In this document: positions 6,883-14,820 of the stretch, piece after piece | How the letters are laid out: each line of letters starts with the position of its first letter | How positions within the stretch are numbered: position 1 is the stretch's first letter | NCBI GenBank assembly: GCA_039180865.1 | Contig: JBCDCZ010000058.1 | Coordinates: 1-19,193, forward strand | Direction: 5' to 3' | DNA: 19,193 bases | Source: JBCDCU01 sp039180865 | Lineage (GTDB): Bacteria > Pseudomonadota > Alphaproteobacteria > Rhizobiales > JACESI01 | Notes under the pieces: generated by a model | Databases searched by the model: none | The model's input: only the letters and a program-made list of their open reading frames with translations | What the model was told of the DNA's origin: nothing | Translations under genes and position numbers: made by a program

Positions 6883-6932
6883 AGGGCTTCGCGAGCGAAT
6901 TCGGAGTCTGAACAATTTTTCCATAAAGAAAA

Positions 6933-7008
<76 letters not shown>

Positions 7009-7118
7009 TCAGCCAGTGCGCATTTCACGCTAGGCGGCTCGTATAGCAAAGGTGCGAGCGCTTTGCAAAGCCAAAAGATAGATGAGATGTGAAGAAAGTA
7101 AGCGCCACCTGAAGATCG

Positions 7119-9224
7119 TCAGATATCGAGCTCATCGACGAATTCGGCATTCTCCTGAATGAAGGCGAAACGCGCTTCCGGCTTGTTGCCCATAAGCTGA
7201 GAAACGCTGCTTTTCGTAGCATCCACATCGCTCTCACGAACCTCGATGCGCAACAATGTGCGTTTGCTCCGGTCCATGGTGGTTTCTTTAAGCTGCTGCG
7301 GCAGCATTTCACCAAGACCCTTGAACCGGCCGATATCGATCTTTCCGCGGCCGTTAAACTCCGTCTCAAGAAGCTCATCTTTATGGATGTCGTCGCGCGC
7401 ATAAAGCGTTTTGCCGCCCTGGCTGATTCGATAAAGTGGAGGCACGGCCATGAAGAGATGGCCGTTGGTGATCATCTCCGGCATTTCACGATAGAAGAAG
7501 GTGATCAGGAGCGAAGCGATATGGGCGCCGTCGACGTCGGCATCCGTCATGATGATGACGCGCTCATAGCGAAGATCGTCGTCGCGATACCGGCTCCCGG
7601 TTCCGCATCCGAGTGCCTGAATGAGATCGGCAAGCTGTTGATTTGACGCAAGCTTCTCGCGTCCCGCACTTGCCACATTGAGAATCTTACCGCGCAATGG
7701 AAGAACCGCCTGGGACTTGCGATCGCGCGCCTGTTTCGCGGATCCACCCGCCGAGTCGCCCTCAACAATGAAGATCTCGGAGCCCGCAGCCGCATTCTGA
7801 CTGCAATCGGCAAGTTTGCCCGGAAGGCGCAGCTTACGAACCGCCGTCTTGCGATTGATTTCCCGTTCCTGGCGGCGACGCAACCGTTCGTCGGCACGAT
7901 CAATCACCCAGTCAAGGAGCTTCGTCGCATTGGCAGGCGACCCGGTGAGCCAATGATCAAACTGGTCCCTGAGCGCACTTTCAACGATGCGGATCGCTTC
8001 AACCGTTGCGAGCCTGTCCTTGGTCTGTCCAACGAATTCGGGTTCGCGCACAAAGACCGACAACATCGCGGCACTCGACGTCATGATGTCGTCGGAGGTG
8101 ATGATCGAACCTTTTTTGTTGCCCGTCAGTTCCGCGTAGTTCTTGAAACCACGCAAAAGCGTTGTGCGAAGGCCGGTCTCGTGCGTACCGCCTTCAGGGG
8201 TCGGGATCGTGTTGCAATAGGAATTGACGTGTCCGTCACCGGCAAACCACGCAATTGCCCATTCAACGGAACCATGTCCGCCCTGACGTTCGGTCTTGCC
8301 GGAAAAGATGTCGTCGATCACTTTCTTTTCGCCAGCAAGATTGGCATCGAGATAATCGCGAAGGCCGCCGGGAAAATGGAAAACAGCCTTTTCCGGAACA
8401 TCGTCCTTGTCGGAAAGCTGCTCGGACGCACAGTTCCAGCGGATCTCGACACCACCGAAGAGATAGGCTTTCGAACGCGCCATCTTCATAAGCTTCGCGG
8501 GTGAGAATTTCGCGTTCTTGCCGAATATTTCGTGATCGGGATGGAACCGGATCCGCGTGCCACGGCGATTGTTGATCGGACCGCAATTCTCAAGCGGGCT
8601 TGTCACCCGGCCACGCGAAAATGTCTGCCGATAGAGCGTCTTGTTGCGGGCGACCTCGACTTCAAGCCGGTCGGAGAGGGCGTTTACGACCGAAACACCA
8701 ACACCATGAAGACCGCCGGATGTTTCATAAACTGCTGAGTCGAATTTACCGCCCGCATGAAGCGTCGTCATGATCACTTCGAGCGCGGACTTATCTTTGA
8801 ACTTAGGATGCGGATCGACCGGAATTCCGCGGCCATTGTCGCTCACACACAAAGTGCCATCCGTTTCGAGATTGACATCAATCCATGTCGCATGACCGGC
8901 AACGGCTTCGTCCATGGAATTGTCAATCACTTCGGCGAAGAGATGATGAAGCGCCTTCTCATCCGTGCCGCCGATATACATTCCGGGTCTGCGGCGAACC
9001 GGTTCAAGCCCTTCCAGAACCTCGATATCAGCCGCGGTATAGTCATCTTTGACCTGGGTTTTGGCGGCAGATGATGTCCGCGTCGCGCGAGCTTTTGCAG
9101 CCGCAGGCGGACGTTGCTCGGTTCTCGAAGGTGTATTGGAAACAGGCAGTTGACCGGTCACACTGGCGCCACCCGATGGATCGCTGAGAGACGCAAACAG
9201 ATCTTCGGATTTGTCAACAGCCAT
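7119..9224 (-). CDS. parE: DNA topoisomerase IV subunit B
   Basis: ParE supplies the ATPase and metal-binding half of topoisomerase IV, which unlinks daughter chromosomes with ParC. The 701 residues show a GHKL ATPase (EVIDNSMDEAV with E98 and N102, DNGRGIP at 129-135, GGLHGVGVS at 170-178), a transducer domain, and a Toprim domain with EGDSAGG (E488) and DADVD (D561, D563) as metal ligands. The C-terminus carries GRFKGLGEMLPQQLKETTMD. ParE rather than GyrB is inferred from overall length, the segment REPEFVGQTKDRLATVEA and the C-terminal wording, as in alphaproteobacterial ParE. The first 60 residues are an Ala/Pro/Ser/Thr-rich, probably disordered extension before the ATPase core. The ATG at 9224 has GGCGG upstream. 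parC is not in the window. The gene appears to be transcribed alone, with a terminator for the upstream fumarase at 9365-9387. Confidence 0.93.
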   Translation of the reverse strand: MAVDKSEDLFASLSDPSGGASVTGQLPVSNTPSRTEQRPPAAAKARATRTSSAAKTQVKDDYTAADIEVLEGLEPVRRRPGMYIGGTDEKALHHLFAEVIDNSMDEAVAGHATWIDVNLETDGTLCVSDNGRGIPVDPHPKFKDKSALEVIMTTLHAGGKFDSAVYETSGGLHGVGVSVVNALSDRLEVEVARNKTLYRQTFSRGRVTSPLENCGPINNRRGTRIRFHPDHEIFGKNAKFSPAKLMKMARSKAYLFGGVEIRWNCASEQLSDKDDVPEKAVFHFPGGLRDYLDANLAGEKKVIDDIFSGKTERQGGHGSVEWAIAWFAGDGHVNSYCNTIPTPEGGTHETGLRTTLLRGFKNYAELTGNKKGSIITSDDIMTSSAAMLSVFVREPEFVGQTKDRLATVEAIRIVESALRDQFDHWLTGSPANATKLLDWVIDRADERLRRRQEREINRKTAVRKLRLPGKLADCSQNAAAGSEIFIVEGDSAGGSAKQARDRKSQAVLPLRGKILNVASAGREKLASNQQLADLIQALGCGTGSRYRDDDLRYERVIIMTDADVDGAHIASLLITFFYREMPEMITNGHLFMAVPPLYRISQGGKTLYARDDIHKDELLETEFNGRGKIDIGRFKGLGEMLPQQLKETTMDRSKRTLLRIEVRESDVDATKSSVSQLMGNKPEARFAFIQENAEFVDELDI

Positions 9225-9364
9225 ACGCTACCGCCATAAGAAAAATTAATGATTGCCCCTGGAATCGGTCTCAGCGGCAAAGAGAGACATGCGATTCGTC
9301 TCAAATTCTGTTTTTGTTCGCGCGGTTGTACAAGGCTTTTCCACCACAATCCACAAAAAAGAAC

Positions 9365-9387
9365 AAAAAAAGAACGATCAGACGTTC
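9365..9387 (-). terminator. Intrinsic terminator after the fumarase gene
   Basis: On the minus strand, 21 nt after the fumarase stop, GAACG (9387-9383), a 6-nt loop and CGTTC (9376-9372) form a 5-bp stem followed directly by seven T residues and a further T-rich run. The stem is short, but the T tract is strong. Confidence 0.55.
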
Positions 9388-9408
9388 GCTAAACAGGCGT
9401 GTTACCCG

Positions 9409-11034
9409 TCAGCTGACGTTCAGTTCCTTGAAGAAGTCGTTGCCCTTATCATCGATGATGATGAAGGCAGGGAAATTTTCGACATCGATGCGCCAGATCG
9501 CTTCCATGCCGAGTTCTTCATACTCCACGACTTCGACTTTTTTGATGCAATCCTGTGCCAATCGTGCGGCGGGACCGCCGATAGACCCAAGATAAAACCC
9601 GCCATATTTCTGGCAGGCTTCACGCACCTGTTTGGACCTGTTGCCTTTGGCAAGCATGACCATGGAGCCGCCGAGAGACTGGAACTGGTCGACAAAACTG
9701 TCCATTCGCCCGGCTGTCGTAGGACCGAATGACCCCGAAGCATAGCCTTCGGGGGTCTTTGCCGGTCCGGCATAATAAATAGGGTGGTTCTTGAAATAGT
9801 CAGGAAGGTCTTCGCCGTTTTCGACCCGTTCCCGTAGTTTTGCGTGCGCTGCATCGCGAGCGACGATAATCGTGCCTGTGAGCGACAGCCGTGTCTTCAC
9901 GGGATGTTTCGTGAGTTCGGCAAGGATGGCCGGCATCGGCTGGTTGAGATCGACATCGACCACCGTACCCGAGAGGGCATCCGGCTCGACATCCGGCAGA
10001 TATTGCGCCGGATTGGTCTCAAGCTGCTCAAGGAAAACCCCGTCCTTCGTGATCTTGCCGATTGCCTGACGGTCTGCTGAACAGGAAACGCCAAGACCGA
10101 TTGGAAGGCTTGCACCATGGCGCGGGAGCCGGATCACACGCACGTCGTGGCAGAAATATTTGCCGCCAAACTGCGCGCCAATGCCGAGGTTCTGCGTGAG
10201 CTTGTGGATCTCTTTCTCCATCTCAAGATCGCGGAAAGCATGGCCTTTTTCTGAGCCTTGCGTCGGCAGGTCATCGAGATAGCGGCACGATGCGAGTTTC
10301 ACCGTTTTCGTTGTGACCTCAGCCGAAGTCCCACCGATCACCACGGCAAGGTGATAGGGCGGGCAGGCTGCCGTACCAAGCGTCAGGATCTTTTCCTTTA
10401 AAAACGCCATAAGGCGGTCATGGGTAAGAAGCGACGGTGTGCCCTGATAAAGGAAGCTCTTATTCGCTGATCCACCACCCTTGGCGATGAAAAGGAATTT
10501 GTAGGCGTCGTCACCCTCGGCGTAGAGCTCGATCTGGGCGGGAAGATTGGTTCTCGTGTTTTTCTCTTCAAACATCGAGATCGGCGCAAGCTGGCTGTAG
10601 CGCAGATTGCGCTTTTCATAAGCGTCGAAAATCCCTTGGCCGATCGCCGCCTCGTCGCTGCCTTCGGTGAACACGTGACGGCCCTTCTTGCCCATCACTA
10701 TGGCGGTGCCGGTGTCCTGGCACATGGGAAGGACACCACCAGCCGCGATGTTGGCGTTCTTCAGAAGATCGTAGGCCACGAATTTATCGTTTGAGGTCGC
10801 TTCGGGGTCATCGAGAATTTTGGCAAGCTGCTCCAGATGGCCTGACCGCAGGAGGTGATTGATGTCCATAAAGGCCTGCTCGGATAAAATCCGGAGCGCC
10901 TCGGGATCGACCATCAGCATCTCTCGTCCGTTGAAATCGGCAACGCTCACATAATCGCCGGAGAGCTTCCGGTAGGACGTCGTATCCGCCATTGGCGGGA
11001 AAAGCGGGGCAGGTTCATAAGAAGTCGCGGACAT
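9409..11034 (-). CDS. Class I (iron-sulfur) fumarate hydratase
   Basis: The enzyme interconverts fumarate and L-malate in the TCA cycle using a [4Fe-4S] cluster. The 541-residue length matches FumA/FumB (about 548). Cysteines at 105 (VLPMCQDTGT), 224 (AACPPYH) and 318 (GVSCSADR) fall at the cluster-ligand positions known from E. coli FumA. The N-terminal alpha domain and C-terminal beta domain are fused in one chain; the latter contains YYAGPAKTPEGYASGSFGPTTAGRMD. It is unrelated to the iron-free class II FumC. GGAGG sits six bases before the ATG at 11034. It is co-directional with gph (99 nt upstream) and could share its transcript, and it is followed by a terminator. A clustered iron enzyme here sits only about 2.6 kb from an uptake-type receptor, but no shared control is visible. 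A tartrate dehydratase is a less likely alternative. Confidence 0.95.
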   Translation of the reverse strand: MSATSYEPAPLFPPMADTTSYRKLSGDYVSVADFNGREMLMVDPEALRILSEQAFMDINHLLRSGHLEQLAKILDDPEATSNDKFVAYDLLKNANIAAGGVLPMCQDTGTAIVMGKKGRHVFTEGSDEAAIGQGIFDAYEKRNLRYSQLAPISMFEEKNTRTNLPAQIELYAEGDDAYKFLFIAKGGGSANKSFLYQGTPSLLTHDRLMAFLKEKILTLGTAACPPYHLAVVIGGTSAEVTTKTVKLASCRYLDDLPTQGSEKGHAFRDLEMEKEIHKLTQNLGIGAQFGGKYFCHDVRVIRLPRHGASLPIGLGVSCSADRQAIGKITKDGVFLEQLETNPAQYLPDVEPDALSGTVVDVDLNQPMPAILAELTKHPVKTRLSLTGTIIVARDAAHAKLRERVENGEDLPDYFKNHPIYYAGPAKTPEGYASGSFGPTTAGRMDSFVDQFQSLGGSMVMLAKGNRSKQVREACQKYGGFYLGSIGGPAARLAQDCIKKVEVVEYEELGMEAIWRIDVENFPAFIIIDDKGNDFFKELNVS

Positions 11035-11133
11035 GGAAACCTCCGGTCTGATATCCAGGCTTTGGCTCTTCCTAGCGAACCTGCCTTATGAGAAAAAGTC
11101 ACTTTTAGCGCGCACCGAATGCGCCGCAGACGG

Positions 11134-11814
11134 TCAACCGCCGATATAGGCATCGATTGCGGGAAGCATGTCCCTGTAGTGGGAAACAATTCTGTCAGGA
11201 CCAAGTGTCTCCACAGGAACGCCGGAATAGCCGAACGGCACGGCGATCACAGGGATCCGGGCAGCTTTTGCCGTGTTGATATCAGTTGCTGAATCGCCGA
11301 TCATCACCGCGCGTTCCACGACACCGCCTGCCTGCTCGATGGTCCCTGTGAGATGGGCCGGATCGGGTTTTCTCACCGGAAACGTATCTGAACCGCAAAT
11401 GGCTGCGAAAAACGCCGTCAACGAGAGTTCATCGAGCAATTTGCGCGACAGATCTTCATATTTGTTGGTGCAGACGGCCATCAGCGTTCCACGCTCAAAA
11501 AGCGCCTCAAGAACCTCGAGAACCCCGTCAAAGGGCCGCGTTTCAACGGCAATATTCTCCTCGTAAACACTGAGAAACCGCTTGTGGAGGTCTGCCCTGG
11601 TTTCGTCATCGAGCAGGGTTTCATGAAGGGCATAGGCCCGCTCGATCATCTTCAGAGCACCCTGACCCACAAGATCGCCCAGATGATCCTTGCCGATTTC
11701 AGGCAAACCCTTCTCCGCGATGATAATGTTGAGGGTTCTGATCAGATCGCCGCCGCTATCGACGAGGGTTCCGTCAAGATCAAAGACGACGATTGGCTTG
11801 GCTGTCATAGGCAT
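11134..11814 (-). CDS. gph: Phosphoglycolate phosphatase, HAD family
   Basis: This HAD hydrolase should remove phosphate from 2-phosphoglycolate formed in DNA end repair or oxygenase side reactions. All four HAD motifs are present in 226 residues: I, FDLDGTLVDS with nucleophile D12 and acid D14; II, CTNK with T116; III, K149 in VRKPDP; IV, GDSATDI with D174 and D178. A helical cap lies between motifs I and II (about 20-95), the Gph-type C1 cap. The ATG at 11814 and an in-frame ATG two codons later (11808) are both possible and neither has a strong ribosome site. It is upstream of and co-directional with the fumarase, and divergent from gabD. The HAD fold is certain; Gph is the best fit by length and cap, but related phosphatases cannot be excluded. 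Confidence 0.85.
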   Translation of the reverse strand: MPMTAKPIVVFDLDGTLVDSGGDLIRTLNIIIAEKGLPEIGKDHLGDLVGQGALKMIERAYALHETLLDDETRADLHKRFLSVYEENIAVETRPFDGVLEVLEALFERGTLMAVCTNKYEDLSRKLLDELSLTAFFAAICGSDTFPVRKPDPAHLTGTIEQAGGVVERAVMIGDSATDINTAKAARIPVIAVPFGYSGVPVETLGPDRIVSHYRDMLPAIDAYIGG

Positions 11815-11923
11815 CCCGTTTAAAGGGTTCCGGCTCTCGGAACCGCCGATCGCCTGCTTGGCTAACGGAAAGCAGCCATGATCGCAAGGGAGTGACGCCG
11901 CACAGAACGGAAAGTGTTGGCGG

Positions 11924-11958
11924 CACTTGAAACAAGTGATAGGACCGGTCGCGACCGG
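11924..11958. promoter_or_regulatory. Two adjacent dyads upstream of gabD
   Basis: CACTTG-AAA-CAAGTG (11924-11938) is a perfect 6-3-6 dyad. Six bases further, CCGGTCGCGACCGG (11945-11958) is a perfect 14-bp palindrome. Both lie in the 236-nt divergent spacer between gph and gabD, about 93-127 nt before the gabD start. They suit operator sites for dimeric regulators. The rest of the spacer shows no gene. Confidence 0.4.
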
Positions 11959-12050
11959 CTTAGGTCCGGGAGAATATTCGGCGGAACGACGCGAACCGGC
12001 GTCAGCGCGATGGAGAGTACGCGGCCCGCCATCTGGTCAGGAGGAACCCC

Positions 12051-13499
12051 ATGAATTTGAAGGATCAGAGCCTTTTCAGGCAGCAATGCCACATCAATGG
12101 CGTATGGACCGGGCAAGGTGTCACCGACATTACGAACCCCGCAAATGGCGATGTTCTCGGCAAAGTGCCCCATATGGGCGAGAGCGAAACGCGCGAAGCG
12201 ATCGCAGATGCGAAGGAAGCCTTCAAGTCCTGGTCCAAGATGCTTGCCAAAGAGCGCGCGGCCATCATGCGCCGCTGGTTCGATCTTATGATCGAAAACG
12301 CGGACGATCTTGCCATGATCATGACGCTTGAGCAGGGAAAACCGCTCACTGAAGCCCGTGGCGAAGTCACTTACGGCGCTTCTTTCGTTGAGTTTTTCGC
12401 CGAAGAAGCAAAGCGGATTTACGGCGAGATGATCCCGACCTTCCGTAATGATTCGCGTATTGTGGTTGCAAAGCAGCCAATCGGTGTCTGTGCGGCCATC
12501 ACTCCGTGGAACTTCCCGAACGCCATGATCACCCGCAAGGTCTCACCGGCGCTTGCGGTTGGCTGCACAATGGTTGTGAAACCCGCTCCGGAAACACCCT
12601 TCAGCGCGCTCGCGCTCGCTGTCCTTGCTGAACGCGCAGGCATGCCGCCGGGCGTGCTCAACATCCTCACTGGCGATGCACCTGCCATCGGCAAGGAAAT
12701 GTGCGAAAATCAGGATGTGCGGTTCATCGGCTTTACCGGTTCAACACCGGTCGGAAAGCTGTTGATGCAACAGGCTGCAGGCACCGTGAAACGCGTCGGT
12801 ATGGAGCTTGGCGGCAACGCCCCCTTCATCGTTTTTGACGACGCAGACATTGATGCGGCAGTCGAAGGCGCGATGCTCTCCAAGTACCGTAATTCCGGTC
12901 AGACTTGCGTTTGTGCTAATCGCATCTACGTCCAGGATGGTGTCTACGATGCCTTTGCTCAAAAGCTCACCGAGGCGGTTTCCAAGCTCAAAGTCGGTCC
13001 GGGGACAGAACCCGGCACCACGCTCGGTCCGCTCATTAACGACCGCGCGCTTGAGAAAGTGGAAACCCATGTTCAAGACGCCGTATCCAAAGGCGGCAAG
13101 GTGCTGATCGGCGGAAAACGTCATGCGCTGGGCGGAACCTTCTATGAACCGACAATTGTCGCCGACGCGAGCGTTGATATGCGTGTCAGCACGGAAGAGA
13201 CGTTCGGGCCGGTCGCACCGCTCTATCGTTTCAAGGACGAAGAGCAGGTGATCGGCCTTGCCAACGATACCAATGCAGGACTTGCGGCCTATTTCTATTC
13301 CCGTGACATCGGACGGGTCTGGCGCGTTGCCGAAGAGCTGGAATACGGAATGGTTGGCATCAACACCGGAATTATTTCCGGAACAGAGGTTCCGTTCGGT
13401 GGCGTGAAAGAATCCGGCATTGGCCGCGAAGGCTCGCACCACGGGGTCGATGAATTCGTCGAGATCAAATATCTGCTGATGGCAGGCCTCGACAGCTAA
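12051..13499 (+). CDS. gabD: Succinate-semialdehyde dehydrogenase (NADP-type aldehyde dehydrogenase)
   Basis: The enzyme oxidises succinate semialdehyde to succinate, the last step of GABA breakdown. It is a full-length aldehyde dehydrogenase of 482 residues, the same length as E. coli GabD. It shows TPWNFP with oxyanion Asn154, the cofactor loop FTGSTPVGK (about 228-236), the base E252 in MELGGNAP, and the catalytic C286 in NSGQTCVCANR, where a second Cys (C288) follows as in GabD. The C-terminus keeps PFGGVKESGIGREG. AGGAGG lies 6 nt before the ATG. rpiA follows after 17 nt, so the two are probably co-transcribed. No GABA aminotransferase gene is next to it. Related dehydrogenases such as glutarate-semialdehyde dehydrogenase cannot be ruled out by sequence alone. 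Confidence 0.9.
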   Translation: MNLKDQSLFRQQCHINGVWTGQGVTDITNPANGDVLGKVPHMGESETREAIADAKEAFKSWSKMLAKERAAIMRRWFDLMIENADDLAMIMTLEQGKPLTEARGEVTYGASFVEFFAEEAKRIYGEMIPTFRNDSRIVVAKQPIGVCAAITPWNFPNAMITRKVSPALAVGCTMVVKPAPETPFSALALAVLAERAGMPPGVLNILTGDAPAIGKEMCENQDVRFIGFTGSTPVGKLLMQQAAGTVKRVGMELGGNAPFIVFDDADIDAAVEGAMLSKYRNSGQTCVCANRIYVQDGVYDAFAQKLTEAVSKLKVGPGTEPGTTLGPLINDRALEKVETHVQDAVSKGGKVLIGGKRHALGGTFYEPTIVADASVDMRVSTEETFGPVAPLYRFKDEEQVIGLANDTNAGLAAYFYSRDIGRVWRVAEELEYGMVGINTGIISGTEVPFGGVKESGIGREGSHHGVDEFVEIKYLLMAGLDS

Positions 13500-13516
13500 C
13501 CTTTCAGGAAGACTCT

Positions 13517-14206
13517 GTGTCCCAAGCCGACAAAAAGGCGGCCGCCGAGGCCGCAATGGCCCTCATCAAGCCCGGCATGAAAGTCGGGCTTGGCACTGGA
13601 TCGACCGCAAACGAACTGATCGACCTCTTGGGTCCGGCGGTCGCGGATGGTCTCGATATTCTTTGCGTTGCAACATCAAAAGCAAGCGATGAACGGGCGA
13701 GGGCGCTTGGAATCCCGATGAGAACGCTCGACGAACTCCCACACCTCGATCTGACGATTGACGGCGCCGATGAAATCGGACCAGATTTGGCGTTGATCAA
13801 AGGCGGTGGCGGCGCGCATCTCAGGGAAAAGATTGTCGCCTGCGCCTCATCTGAAATGGTGGTGATCGCTGACGCTTCAAAATGTGTCGAAGTTCTCGGA
13901 GCTTTTCCGCTTCCCCTTGAAGTGGTGCCTTTTGGCTTTGCCGCGACGGTCAACGCGGTCGAACAGGCTCTCGATAAGGCCGGTCTATCGGGAACGCTGA
14001 CCAGACGCCAAAAAGAGGGCACAGATTTCGTGACCGATAGCGGAAATCTCATCATTGATGCAGCGTTAGGCACGATTGATGATCCCGAACGGCTCGCCGC
14101 ATCGCTGGCGGATGTGCCGGGACTCGTCGAACATGGCCTGTTTCTCGGGATCGCAAAGAAAGCCTTTGTGGCAGACGAGGGCGGCGTGGAGGTGCTAACC
14201 CCATGA
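13517..14206 (+). CDS. rpiA: Ribose-5-phosphate isomerase A
   Basis: RpiA interconverts ribose 5-phosphate and ribulose 5-phosphate in the pentose phosphate pathway. The 229 residues carry the phosphate loop GLGTGSTA (24-31), DGADEI with D82 and D85, KGGGGAHLREKI with K95 and the catalytic Glu104, and VTDSGN. These are each one residue later than the E. coli positions. The start is GTG at 13517 with AGGAAG five bases upstream, placing the gene 17 nt after gabD. The end overlaps the DUF2059 gene by 4 nt (ATGA), a sign of translational coupling. Confidence 0.96.
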   Translation: MSQADKKAAAEAAMALIKPGMKVGLGTGSTANELIDLLGPAVADGLDILCVATSKASDERARALGIPMRTLDELPHLDLTIDGADEIGPDLALIKGGGGAHLREKIVACASSEMVVIADASKCVEVLGAFPLPLEVVPFGFAATVNAVEQALDKAGLSGTLTRRQKEGTDFVTDSGNLIIDAALGTIDDPERLAASLADVPGLVEHGLFLGIAKKAFVADEGGVEVLTP

Positions 14207-14748
14207 GCACCCAACTGAACGATATGCATCTTCCGTTTCCCGGTCGCATCGTCTTGCCGTTCGCGGTTTTGGCAATTGCAGCCTGTGCATTGATCTATTC
14301 ACCGCAATCATGGGCTCAGCAGAAGCGGTTTGCGCAATCTCATCTCGATGCAGCGCACGAAGCGGTCTTCATCACCCGAACATCCCGCGCTTATAATGAA
14401 GTGATCCCTCTTCTCGCTGAGCGGGCACGTGCCCACATGGTGGAACGGAGACCGGATCTTAAAGACGATATTGAGGAGGCGATCGGTGAAGCCGCGCTCA
14501 ATCTCGTTGAACGTCAGGGTGAACTCGACCTTTTGATCGCGCGAAGCTGGGCGGCCCGGTTCAGCGAGGAAGAACTGCGCGACATCACAGCGTTTTTCGC
14601 AACGCCAACGGGATCGAAACTCGCTCGCATGAACACCGAACTGATCGCGGTCGGACTTGAAATTGCCAGATTATGGGGGGCTGAACGGGGCGAGGAAATG
14701 ATTGAACTCGTTCGCCAGAACCTCAAGGAAAAGGGTCACGAGTTTTGA
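14203..14748 (+). CDS. Exported DUF2059-domain protein
   Basis: A protein of 181 residues with a hydrophobic segment at about 15-33 and a likely signal-peptidase site after SWA (residue 38), so it should be periplasmic or membrane-anchored. The rest is helical and charged. The stretch RFSEEELRDITAFFATPTGSKLARM (about 119-143) matches the DUF2059 signature. Function of this family is unknown to me. Its start lies inside rpiA (ATGA overlap of 4 nt) and gor follows after 72 nt, the rpiA-DUF2059-gor order I recall from Rhizobiales. A link to redox or envelope homeostasis is only inferred from position. The low-polarity Met at 8 is an alternative internal start, but the coupled ATG at 14203 is preferred. 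Confidence 0.85.
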   Translation: MSTQLNDMHLPFPGRIVLPFAVLAIAACALIYSPQSWAQQKRFAQSHLDAAHEAVFITRTSRAYNEVIPLLAERARAHMVERRPDLKDDIEEAIGEAALNLVERQGELDLLIARSWAARFSEEELRDITAFFATPTGSKLARMNTELIAVGLEIARLWGAERGEEMIELVRQNLKEKGHEF

Positions 14749-14820
14749 TCGTGACCGGTCAATGGAAGAAACGGCTTTGACGCTCGGTTAGAGTGAAAAG
14801 CGCCGATAGGAGATGCTAGA

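Noticed and set aside
11110..11124. GCGCA/TGCGC hairpin between gph and the fumarase gene
   Set aside because: A 5-bp stem with a 5-nt loop and no T run on the minus strand. It is too weak to call a terminator, and gph and the fumarase may be co-transcribed.
12741..13556. A 271-codon open frame on the minus strand
   Set aside because: It is antisense to gabD and the rpiA start, and arises from codon bias in the opposite frame.
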